Source: Phycomyces blakesleeanus NRRL 1555(-) (lineage: Eukaryota > Mucoromycota > Mucoromycetes > Mucorales > Phycomycetaceae). Taken from it: a stretch of 64,000 bases of DNA. Both the position numbers and the translations under genes were made by a program. The notes beneath the pieces are model-generated. The model was not told the origin of the DNA. It ran no database searches and worked only from the letters and a program-made list of their open reading frames with translations. The stretch lies in assembly GCF_001638985.1 (NCBI RefSeq), contig NW_017265136.1, positions 310,001-374,000 of the forward strand, written 5' to 3'. Below are positions 45,751 through 56,487 of the stretch, piece by piece (within the stretch, counting starts at the first letter, position 1; each line of letters begins with the position of its first letter).

Positions 45751-46054
45751 ATTTATGCCATTCACCAGCGTACGAGGGAATTGAACCACGACATATACGA
45801 TTACGATTGTTATTCAGCATCTGTTTTTTTTTTAATTATTTACTACAATACCCTACCCATTTTTATTTTTTTTGTTAATGATTTGTTTCATTTTGGCTAT
45901 ATAAAATGAGCTTTTTAAAGTATGGTCGTTTAGTATATTCCTTTTTGTAACTAGAGTCCTTATTTTAGGAATTTTGTCAATTCGGAATCGAATAAATTAC
46001 TATGAAAAGTAATTTTTCTTTCAATTCCCTCGTACGCTGGTGAATGGCATAAAT
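45751..46054. mobile_element. 304-bp MITE-like element with perfect 35-bp terminal inverted repeats
   Basis: 45751-45785 is the exact reverse complement of 46020-46054 (ends ATTTATGCCATTCACC...; core GCGTACGAGGGAATTG). The 234-bp interior is AT-rich and has no ORF of note. A perfect TIR of this length implies a recent or homogenised non-autonomous DNA element. I could not identify a clear target duplication. Confidence 0.8.
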
Positions 46055-46108
46055 TATTACAACAATTTCTTGATATATGATTGCATTACAAAGAAAAGGA
46101 GAACCTTG

Positions 46109-46946
46109 CGGACAGCCTGGCAGGACAGCCTGGACAGCGTGTACCCTTAGTTTAGGGGGGACGGTATTTCTTGGTGAGGGGCGACATTTTTATTCTACCG
46201 GACCACAAATCGTAGCCTTTTTTTTTCGGCATGAAATAACTCTATCTGGCTCCTATGGATACAAAATATTTGAACAAAGACATTCTTTTGTAATTTTCAG
46301 AAAAAGAGCGGATGGGGGTTACTTACCAGCTGGTGCTGCTGAACTCTGGGAATATTTAGGTGAAAGAAAGACAAAGACATGATACGCGTAAACAGGTCAA
46401 TAAATAGTAAGATATCAAACAGGATTGCGCCACAGTCTAATGACAACAACTCCTTATAGTCCTTTGCATAAATGGCTATTGATATAGGGTATTTGCGATT
46501 AATGATTATTTCTTTGTCAAGTCTATATTCAGGGCCATTAATTGAATATACGGAATTTGTTTTTCGTATGAGACAGCATCTTATTATTAAGTTTCTCAAA
46601 TACAGGCTGTGGTTCTTTAAGTAATGAAAGTTAGGTGCCTGGTGAGAGATTAATGAATACAAAGTGTAGGGACAAAGTAGTAAAGCTAATGCGTACAATG
46701 AATATATTGTATTTCTTTGAGGACACACCATTTTTCTCTAAAGGATTAGATAAAGACGCCGGTCTCCGGACATGTAGCCAGAATTGATTAGTCCGGTTAG
46801 ATAGAAATATCGTACCCCACCAAGAAACGTGGTTACCGTAAGATTGCTGTAAAGTCTGACCCCGACCCAAAAAAATATGTATAGCCATTAAACTCCTTAT
46901 TATGACTGATATCATATACTTTCAGGCTGTCCTGCCAGGCTGTCCG
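46109..46946. mobile_element. ~840-bp non-autonomous element with 24-bp inverted ends
   Basis: 46109-46132 and 46923-46946 are inverted copies of a sequence built from two GGACAGCCTG units separated by GCA. Inside lie looser inverted blocks: GGACGGTATTTCTTGGTGAGG (about 46157) against CGTACCCCACCAAGAAACG (about 46811), and CCGGACCACA (about 46199) against TCTCCGGACATG. No transposase is encoded. ORFs inside are short shadows. Confidence 0.7.
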
Positions 46947-47612
46947 TAATGTTTCCCAAAGAAAATAAAGAGATGACGTATTAGAATTAAATAACAAATA
47001 AAATTGAACCAGAAACCAAGAATAAAATCAAATAAAATCCAGGATTCATAGATTGATTGAGTTACCCTTTTTATTTTATTTTTTGGTACGTCATGTTCAC
47101 GTAAACAGTCACCGTAGATTGAAAAATATTAACCTATGCCTTTCTCCCCTTTCATTCTTATTTATGCTTTATGTAAAGATGTGTTAATAATAAGAAGCAT
47201 ATATATATATATATATTTTTAAAAAAAAAGTTATGTATATACAAGATGAAGTGTTTCAAATTATTGTAATCTTTTGGAATCATAAAAGAAAATCATTTTA
47301 CAGATACAAACCTTCAAGAAAAAAAAAAATTCAAAAGATTCAAAAGATTCAAAAAGAATGTGCACGAAAGAGAAAAGATATCAAAAACCCACAGCTCATT
47401 TAAAATAACTTGCCCAAAATAGATAAGAAAATATTTTTAACAAAAATAATAATAAAAAAAAAAAAATTCCTGCAACGGAAGCCTAAAATGATTATAATTA
47501 TTTATATACTTGTGTAAAGAATAAAAATAAAAAAATAAAAAATAAATATAGTGCTTATAATTTTGATTTTATATTCTTCTTGTTCTTCTTTAGCTATTAC
47601 TCTTTACATACA

Positions 47613-47644
<32 letters not shown>

Positions 47645-47673
47645 AATTTTTGGAATAGCATTCCGATTAGAAC
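46947..47673. other. AT-rich spacer upstream of IFRD gene
   Basis: Holds poly-A tracts, (TA)n at about 47620-47644 and a short TTCAAAAGA repeat near 47330-47355. The IFRD promoter must lie here; no specific site could be assigned. Confidence 0.5.
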
Positions 47674-49287
47674 ATGCCAATGCCTACCAAAAAACATTCA
47701 GCAAAAAAGGGAGCCTTGGAAGACCAAGACAATGAACCGATTACAACTAATTCAAACTGGGTCGACAAACTCAATCAAGCCATTGATGATCTTGGAACAA
47801 ATCGCACCAGGCAAGAAGCTCAACCAAACCATAATATGATATAAATATAGAATTAAGAATATTAATAATCAATACGCAAATGTTTATAGTACAAGAGAAG
47901 AAGCTCTGACAAATATTATCAATGGATTGACTATGCATAATGCTTCCGAAGTCTTGGAAAACCGTAACCGAGAATTGTTGATCCTTTTGAGAAAATCCCT
48001 GCAAAAGGGAAACAGCACCAAAGAAAGCATCCTGGCCGCAAAAGCAATGCCGCTTGCCTTTATTAACCATGGAGAAATCTCACTCGGAGAAGAAGAAGAC
48101 CATTATCAGCTTGTTGCAAACAGTCTTCGAAGCACACTTGTGAATTCCTTTGAATGTGATCTCAAGATTCAGGTATTAATTAAATTAAATTAAATTAAAT
48201 TAAATTAAATTAAATACTTAATAAACAAACAAACAAACAAACAAATGCATAATCTAACTCTTATATTCAGTGCCTGCATAGTATTGCTCTTATCGCATTT
48301 ATTGGTGCTTCTGATATCGATACTCAATTGCTGCGCGACTTTATCTTTGATATAATCGAAACCGGAGGAGAGGAAGTTCAACTCGAAGGAATCTCGTCTC
48401 AGCAGATCGAACATTTGACCTGTGCAGCATTACGGGCCTATGGTTTACTCTACATCTCCACATTCTGTGAAGGTGCTGTTGATTTTGACGTTTTATGGGA
48501 AGAAGTAGAAAAGTAAGTCCCCTTTTTATATATATATTGATTATTGATTATTATATAGAGTTGTTCCAGTGCATGAAATGCTACTAGAATCTTCAGAAAA
48601 GGACGTCAGAGTAGCCGCAGGAGAAAATATTGCCTTGATGTTTGAATCTGTGCGGGTCTACACTGAACATATTGAAGAAGAAGAGGATGTGGACGATACA
48701 GAGTGGCCCGAGTACGACAACATGGACGGGTTAATACACACCTTGCGCGATCTGTCTGTAGATAGCAATCGTCGTCGAAGCAAGAATGATCGTGCAGAAC
48801 AAAAGTCTGTGTTCAGAGATGTGATCAAGAGCGTTGAAGAAGGAACCCGGCCAGTGGAAGAATTGAAGATCAGTGGGCGTATTCTCACATTCCGAGGATG
48901 GTGTAAGACTTTTATTTATTTTTTATTTTATTTTTTTACTTATATGTCTTTCTTTGTAGCCAAAATCCTTTTGTTGAATGCTTTTAGAAGAGCCATTGGA
49001 CAAGGTCTTCAACAACACATAAAGGTAAATTTGAATTAATTGAATTGAATTTATTTGCTAATTATTATCACCAAAAAAAAAAAAAAAAAAAAAAGACAAA
49101 TGATATGCTAAGACAAGTATTTCACTATTCATGTCGGTTCGGAACTGGCTCTGCTGCTGATTCGGACGATGATGATCCGGGAGAGCTGAGCAATGTAGAC
49201 AAGCGTTATGTATATGATAAGCGGGAAAAGTTGCGCACCAAACAAATCAGATCTGCTCGTAATGGCAAAGAACTGCTTGAAATTTAA
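47674..49287 (+). CDS. IFRD-family protein (interferon-related developmental regulator-like), 6 exons, 420 aa
   Basis: Exons 47674-47810, 47890-48172, 48271-48512, 48559-48902, 48960-49024 and 49096-49287 sum to 1,263 nt. The N-terminal IFRD armadillo-like part begins AIDDLGTNRTSTREEALTNI and runs through VAAGENIALMFES. An acidic hinge (EEEEDVDDTEWPEYD) follows. The C-terminal IFRD_C part has KSVFRDVIKSVEEGTRPVEE, LLLNAFRRAIGQGLQQHI and NDMLRQVF, collinear with animal IFRD1/2. IFRD proteins act in transcription regulation and in binding translationally inactive ribosomes; the role here is inferred. Intron 1 has a GC donor (AG|GCAAGA). The last intron ends in a 22-nt A run instead of a pyrimidine tract. 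Confidence 0.85.
48178..48213. repeat. (TTAAA)n microsatellite in IFRD intron 2
   Basis: Seven tandem copies of a TAAAT pentamer, followed by (CAAA)n at 48222-48244. Both lie within the intron 48173-48270. Confidence 0.9.
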
Positions 49288-49973
49288 GGAAGAAGAAGAA
49301 CAAAAAAGACCTTTCTACACCTTTATATTATAATTATAATTATAATTATCCTTTATCCTTTACCTTTATATATATATATTTATCTACAAAAGAAGAAGAG
49401 GACATAGTACTTGCATATATACATACATACATAGATACATACATAGATACATACAAAAATATTCATATGTATAATATTATTTTTGAAGTAAATAAATACA
49501 ATTAACATTTGCTACTTCATTATATATATATATATCTGTCTGTCCAGATCGATACTTGTCTTTGAAACATTTACTTGTAAAAAAATAAATAATAACCAAT
49601 TTTTTTTTGTTATTGACTTTTAATGACTTGTAACTATTGGTTCCATTACAAATCTGAAACATATTTATATATCTATATCTACCTATTGATTATAAATATA
49701 TAAGAACATTCAAGAAAGAATGCAAAAAAAAACAGTAAACTTCTTTTTTTTTTTCTTTTTTACTATTGTCTGGATTTCTAGTGGTGCAAATAGAGTATTA
49801 TATATATATATACAATATAAATTAAAGATTGTGATTACGATGCTACGTCAGCAACCCCGATCCTATAAAATGAAGTGGCTTTTTCCTCGTCCAAGCATCT
49901 TCCATTCCAATCCCTCCCTCTTTATACAAATTTAAAATAAAAAAATAAATCCACTTTTTCACAGGTACATCTA
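49288..49973. other. AT-rich spacer between IFRD and U2AF35
   Basis: Holds (TACA/TAGA)n tracts near 49420-49455 and (TA)n tracts. It must contain the IFRD terminator and U2AF35 promoter. Nothing else could be supported. Confidence 0.5.
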
Positions 49974-51042
49974 ATGGCTGAATATCTTGCTAGTATTTAC
50001 GGAACAGAAAAGGACAAGTAAGTAAATACATTTTGTACATCTTTTTTTTTTAAAAAAAAAATTTATATATATATATATATAAATAATGTAATTATAATTA
50101 TAATGAAATACAATGTTGTTAATTTGAACAACAACAACAATAACAACAAAAAGACAAAAAAGCAAATAAAAAGAAGTACAAAAGAAATAAAGAAGTATAA
50201 AGAACAACAACAGCAACAACAGCAGCATCAAAAAGAAAGACTACTTAAATTACTACTATTATTTTATTCATCGTCTATATATATATATATATATTTATTT
50301 GATTTATTTGATATACTACGTTTATAAACATTCTCCTAATTTGTCTTCTTTACCTTTACTCAAACTCTCAGAGTCAATTGTTCTTTTTACTTCAAGGTAA
50401 ATAGCCAAACAAAATTCATTATATATATAAACACAATAATCTAAAGATATATAGATATAAACACCATATGTATTCTACATATATGAGTTTTTTCTTTAAA
50501 TAATAATAATGAATGCAATTCGCAGCAAATACAAAAGAATTTTTTTTAAAAAAAAAAAAAAAAAAGAAAGACAGAGACATATAAACTGTTAGAAACATAA
50601 AGAGAGAGAGAGAGAGAGAAACACAATTTATAACAATTTCTTCATGTATGTATCTATATTATATACTCAACTCCTTTATAGATTGGAGCATGTCGTCACG
50701 GCGATCGTTGTTCTAGAAAACACGTAAAGCCAACATTCTCCCAGACGATTCTCATTGCAAACATGTACCGTAATCCAGCACACGATCCCTCATGTAACAT
50801 GACAGAGGAACAGTTGCAAGAAGATTTTGATCTCTTTTACGAAGACGTCTTTACCGAACTTGCCAAGTTTGGTGAAGTAGAGGAAATGTGTGTCTGTGAC
50901 AATGTCGGTGATCATTTGGTAGGCAATGTATATTGCCAATATCGGTATGAAGAGGATGCCGGCAATGCTGTTGAAAGTTTGAACAATCGATTCTATGCTG
51001 GTAAAGTATCTTTATATTTATATTATTTAGCAAACAAAATCA

Positions 51043-51075
<33 letters not shown>

Positions 51076-51366
51076 TGATTGTAATACATTTCATTTGTAG
51101 GACGTCCACTTTATGCTGAATTGTCGCCAGTGACAGATTTTAGAGAAGCATGCTGTAGACAGCATGAAATTGCAGAGTGCAACCGTGGTGGATTTTGTAA
51201 CTTTATGCATCTCAAGCACCCTAACCGAGCACTTCGAAGAGAGCTAGAAGAGGCACAGAGATTGACGGTCCGAGAGAAGAGAAAGGAAACTCGAAACCGT
51301 GATGATGAAGGAAGGAGGGGTCGTGAAATGGAAATGCCAGAATATGGACGAGAAAGAGAGGCATAA
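49974..51366 (+). CDS. U2AF1: U2 snRNP auxiliary factor small subunit (U2AF35/U2AF1), 4 exons, 217 aa
   Basis: Exons 49974-50017, 50372-50396 (25 nt), 50682-51000 and 51101-51366. The protein begins [20 protein letters not shown] and has the two CCCH zinc fingers around a non-canonical RRM (UHM): finger 1 [21 protein letters not shown] with [18 protein letters not shown] and [12 protein letters not shown]; finger 2 [20 protein letters not shown] then H. The C-terminal tail is Arg/Glu-rich and lacks a long RS domain. It reads the 3' splice-site AG with U2AF65. The match to human U2AF1 is nearly residue for residue in the finger regions. The residue equivalent to human S34 lies in CSRKH. Confidence 0.95.
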
Positions 51367-51402
51367 ATATATATATTTGTATATATATTTGTGTGTATGT
51401 TA

Positions 51403-51433
<31 letters not shown>

Positions 51434-52345
51434 ATATTTTTTTTTATTTATTTATTTATTTAAAATTTGAACAAAAATCTCTTTCCTTGCTCTTGTTCTT
51501 CTTTATATACATCAAATCCACAATCAACCCCTTTACCATGAACAAACCTTGAAGAAGAAGAAGAGGAGGAGGAAGACGCGCACACAATTACAATTACAAT
51601 TACAATTACAATTACAATTACAAAAAAAATTGCTTCACCACACCATATTACACTATATACTATACTACATTCACGCAGACGTACACAATACACACAATAC
51701 ACTCCCACTCTACTACACACAGACACACACAGGCACACAGGCACATAAAATACTCGACAATATTCTTATTCCTATATACATTACTTAGAAAGAAACAAAA
51801 CAAAAAAAAAGAGTTATTAAACTGAATTGAATTGAATTGAATTGCATACAATTTGTTTTTATTATGAAATTTTGATAGTAGAAACAAACAGAAAAATGTT
51901 GTGGTTGCGTATATAAATCCAATGTATGGATTGGGGTGGAGGGTGGAGGATAGAGGGGAATGTGTGATCTATATAATACAATCAATTTTACCTATAAATG
52001 AATGAAGGTAAAAAAAGGGTAATCTAAGGTTAATGGACATGAAAAGAAAAAGAAAAAGAAAAAGAAAAAAAGAGAGGAAAGGGCAATGATGAAAGTATAT
52101 AAAGAAAAAGAAAAATGGAGGGGGGTTTAAAAGGTGACGAAGGTGGAGAGTGTGTGTGTGGAGGGGGGTGTAGAGCATATATATAAAAAAAAAAATAGAG
52201 TAAATGGGGAGAGTCTTAAAATGTAGAAAGTTAAAATGAATAAGAATTCTAAATAATTGTAAATAATCAATGACAAAGTGAGCTCATTATTATTACTCTT
52301 ACTATGAATATCTCTATTCATATTCTTTTTTTTTAAAAAAAAAAA
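51367..52345. other. Spacer between convergent U2AF35 and RGS-oxidoreductase genes
   Basis: About 1 kb with (TG)n at 51405-51422, a hexamer array AATTAC x6 at about 51585-51620, (ATTGA)n near 51825-51843 and (GAAAAA)n near 52040-52070. No coding signal. Confidence 0.6.
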
Positions 52346-55300
52346 TCAAGCATGGATAGGTGGCGTAGAGGCAGAGTTGCGCGGGGATATAGAGTTCTTG
52401 TTTGAGCATGTTGAATAAGAAGATACGACACTGGTCCGTCTGGACTTGATCCTTGGGCTGAGAGGAGGTTCTTCTTTGGCAGCCTTAATGGACCGGCGTC
52501 TTTCTTCTGCAAAGAGTTCAATGTTCTCTCCGCCAAAGGTAAAGTGTTCCACCAGGTACTCATCAATGGACGAGCTGCTGTCATTGTCGCACGAGCTACA
52601 CCTCGAAGTAGATTTGCGGCCACAGCTGTCACAGGAATTTCGGTTGCTCGAACATCCGGCCATAGTACTAGTGGTGGTGGTGATGGTGGCGGTGATGGCT
52701 GTAGCAGAGTCAGCGGTGCACAACATTTTGGATGTCGTACGATCGCTGAGATCCTTTGGTGTGTCAAGCGAACACTCTGACTGTGTAAATAAGGATGGAG
52801 AGGTTGCGATCGAGAGAGTAGAAAAGGAGGCGGTTGGGAATGTTGGGGAGTTTGAGGAGGAGGGTAGCATGAGTCTTCTGGGAAGTCTGCCGAGAATATG
52901 GGATGACATGCTGCCCTGGCCCTGGACGATTCTTGTGAACTGGGTTTCGTTAAAGTACTTTAGGGCGGCCCAGGATGGGTTAAGGAACGAGAATTTTTTC
53001 TTGAGGATGTTGAGGCTCTGTTTACCGATACCGCCATGGGCCTTCATGCCATGCAGAGGCTTGTCTGGTGCAGGCAAGGTTCCCTTTGTGCCCTGTTTCA
53101 AGGCAGGTTTTCCTTTCACGAGCCGACAGATGTTTCTGGCAATGCAGACTCCGGCAATGGTCGCAGCATAGCCTGTCTTTTCTTCGACGACATTTGTCAC
53201 ATCGCCGCCGGCAAAGATGTGCTGGTAGCTAAAATGGTCAATCTGCAGAGTCGGCTTAACCCGGATGCGGCCCCAGATATCCAGACAGCTTTCGAGCGAC
53301 AGTTCACTTGTGCTGCTCATAAACAGGTCGCTGTTGGGTCTCGTGCCTGTGGCGACAAACACCTTTTCGTAGCCTTGGTAGACCCGGCCAGTTGAGCCGA
53401 CATACACATTGGCCTCGGCACTGTCAAAGTCAACGATGCGCTCGTTGCAGACAATCTCGACCCCAAGGTTGACCAGGTAATCGTGAGCACGTTCTTGTTG
53501 GCGCACATCACTTCGACTGACCACGTTACTGTGCGATTCAACCATTGTGATGCTTTTCTTGGGATACGGACCAGGGAATTCGAAATCAGCGATCTCAGAA
53601 GCCAATTCACAGCCCACCAAACCACCACCTAATTTTTTATTTTATTTTATTTTTTAAATAAATAAATAAGATCAGTAAAATGATCTGTTAAGATAATTAT
53701 GATTTAATTTATTTTTTTTATTTTTTTTTACCAATAATCAAGACTTTGCGGGCATTCTGAAGCTCGGTATTAAGATCTTCCAGACCAGATAGACGGTAGA
53801 GTGAGGAGATGTCTGTTGATTTGAGCTGAGACGAATAAGAGCTGCCAGTGGCCACAACCAAATAATCGAACGAGATCTTTATATTATTTTATTTTATTTT
53901 TGTGATAAAAATAATAAAGAAAAAATAAAGCCAAAATCCATATTTAGAAACCCAATATTTTATTTCTTGTTGTTCCGCTGACTTTCTTGTTTTTTTTTTT
54001 TTTTCTCGTGGCATTATTATTATTATTTTACGCCCACGATTTATGTATGTAGTACATACAATACAATACAATATATATATATGTGTATATATATATATAT
54101 ATATGTATTTTATGGATATCAGAAAAAATATTAAGAAAATACATACCAAATCTCCATTGACTTTGAGTGACATTGCGTCACTGCAAATCTCTTCTACATG
54201 GCCAAGAATAACCTTTCCATTGAGTATGTAACTATCGTGACGGACACGCAGAGAGCTTGATTGGGAAGGGTTGACGATTTTCTTGACAATTCCTGGAGTA
54301 TACTCGAATGAATCTAACAAATAAATAAATCAATAAATAAATAAATAAATAAAAATTGAATTGGATATTTTATTTTACCTTTTGTGTCAATCAAAGTGAC
54401 ATGGAATAGGTGCATTGGGTCCAGAATCGAGCCAACTGTGAATCCCTAAAAAGTTCAAAGAAAACAAAAATTATTATTATTATTATTATTATTATTATTG
54501 TCAAATGTTGATTTATTATCATTACTTACAGTGAATCCACCACCAATAATGACAACCTTTTTCTGAAGCTTTTGAGGCAAAGACAGACTGACAGCCGTAC
54601 TGCAAATGATAATAATTTTAATAATTTTTATGTTAATAAAATATCCATATAGTAATCAGGAACTTTTTAATCAAATTGAACCAAATTGAACCAAATTGAA
54701 CCAAATAAATGGTACTTACTCAACGGGGCTTCCCTTGCTTGCCTCAAGGTATTCAGCTAATTTTGCATTCTAAATATATTGTATTATAAAAAAAAATGCA
54801 TGAATAAAATAGTAATACAAATCAGCTCATTAAATAGATAGAAATCTAATTATATAATATATATATATATATTGTAATGTAATGTATTATTAAGATAGAG
54901 AAAGAAAAAAGAAAAAGAACCTTACAAGGGTAGTAAGAACTTGATCTTCAGTTTCTGCAAGAATAGAGACAGCTTCTTTTCTACTAAGAATTGCCCACTG
55001 CATAGAGTCAATTTTGCTCTTGACCTTTGCTTGGGTGGTCACATTAAGTTCTAGAGGTGATCCACAGGCAATAAAGGTTTTATAAATTCTATAAAAGAAA
55101 GAAAGAAATGTTAATATGGTATGTAAATCAAGGTACGTTTGATTTACTAGAAAATAAAGTGAATTGAAATTTCTTACCTGTGAAGAGTTGTTTCGACAAT
55201 CTTTGGGTCACTTTCATGTCGTAGTTGGCTCATTGCTTCGATAAATAAAAGGTTTTCGTGTGACCATGTTCCTCTGAGGAAACGTTCAAAGGAAAAGAGA

Positions 55301-55437
55301 AGTCTAGGGTTGGTAAGGATGTCATGAAGGGTGCAGTTGGTGAGGATTGTCTGGGCAGTTGCTCGTTTGGGGTTGTATTGAATAGAAGAAGCAATGGACG
55401 GGGTTCGAGAAAATGAAGGTCTGGTAGAGGAAGACAT
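52346..55437 (-). CDS. RGS domain fused to an FSP1/AMID-like FAD-NAD(P)H oxidoreductase, 8 exons, 734 aa
   Basis: Exons (minus): 55437-55178, 55088-54926, 54769-54720, 54599-54530, 54445-54379, 54313-54147, 53876-53732 and 53628-52346 (2,205 nt, frame closes). Residues ~35-150 are an RGS domain: LHDILTNPRLLFSFERFLRG, TWSHENLLFIEAMSQLR, IYKTFIACGSPLELNVTTQA, AETEDQVLTTL. A 17-residue exon (NAKLAEYLEASKGSPVE) links it to a Rossmann pair of the pyridine nucleotide-disulfide oxidoreductase type: VVIIGGGFTGFTVGSIL (~173), DSFEYTPGIV, YLVVATGSSY, VLIIGGGLVGCELA (~303), VFVATGTRPNSD and HIFAGGDV (~450). This layout matches AIFM2/FSP1 (quinone reductases), not thioredoxin reductases; no CxxC is present. 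The tail (~540-734) is Ser/Thr-rich. RGS domains speed GTP hydrolysis by G-alpha subunits. Function of the fusion is unknown. Confidence 0.85.
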
Positions 55438-56487
55438 TGTTTTTGGGTTGTATTCTTTCGTTGTCGTCGTTGCTAATTTTTTTTTGAAAAGAAAATAATA
55501 ATAATAATAATTGTAAAGGAATCTATTTGTGAATTTGTATGATGAATTTTATGTATGTTGACGCACACATAGATAGATAGATATATCAATGTCTGTGTGT
55601 AGAGATGAGTTGAAAGGAGAGAGAGAGAAAGAGAGAGAATTGGAATTGATGATTTTCAAGAGGTTGTTTAAGTAGCAAAATAGAAATCTCAAGACCGATC
55701 ATTTTTATTCTATTTTATTTCTTCACACCCCCCAAATTTTAAAGGACAAAAAGGTTAAGAATACAATAGACTATTATTTGCTCAGTTGAAAAAATTAATA
55801 ATAAATTGTTGTAAGGTTATGGCATGGATTTGGTGGCGTGTTTGTTAACTTTTTCTTTTGTATTCTTTTTTATTGTATGAATATAAAAATATATACATGC
55901 GTGTCTGTGTGTGCCCTGTTTATGGCTGTTATTTTGTTATTTTTTTTTTTTGTATATAAAAAAGAGTACTCAAAAATCACAACTACAAAAAAAAAGGAAC
56001 CAGAAAATATATAAAGAAAAAAGTTCATCGCGTGATTCACACAGGCCAATCGGAAGAACAAGCTCCACATCTAATACTTTACTTTGCCTTCTTACCTGAT
56101 CTGTCATACCATTCCACATGGCTAGTACCTTTCACTAAAAACACACCGTGCTCACCCGAAAGAAGCATATGTGGGATACGTTTTGGATCAGTCACCCAAA
56201 TTAACCATAGCAACAAACAAATAATTATTTATATAAAAATAATTTATTACAATCGGTGTGTGAAAGAAAAGACGAAAAAAAAAAAAAGGAAAAGGGTGCT
56301 TTGTGTATTGTGTATTGTGTGTAGTGTGTCTGTATACATTTATATATAAAAATATATATTCTAAAATACTTGCTTAATGACTAGAGTCTAAAAAGTGGTT
56401 TGGTTTTTTGATGACTGGTATTATATATATATACACACAAATATATAAGAATATTTATGTACGTGCATATGTGTAATGCCTATTGTT
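55438..56487. other. Spacer between RGS-oxidoreductase start and Tim44 stop
   Basis: About 1.05 kb of AT-rich DNA with (GATA)n (about 55571-55583) and (GA)n (about 55617-55639) tracts. It contains the promoter of the RGS-oxidoreductase gene. No gene seen. Confidence 0.55.

Noticed and set aside
46077..46382. 101-aa ORF inside the GGACAGCCTG element
   Set aside because: It starts outside the element, reads through the inverted end, and shows no motif. Treated as a chance ORF.
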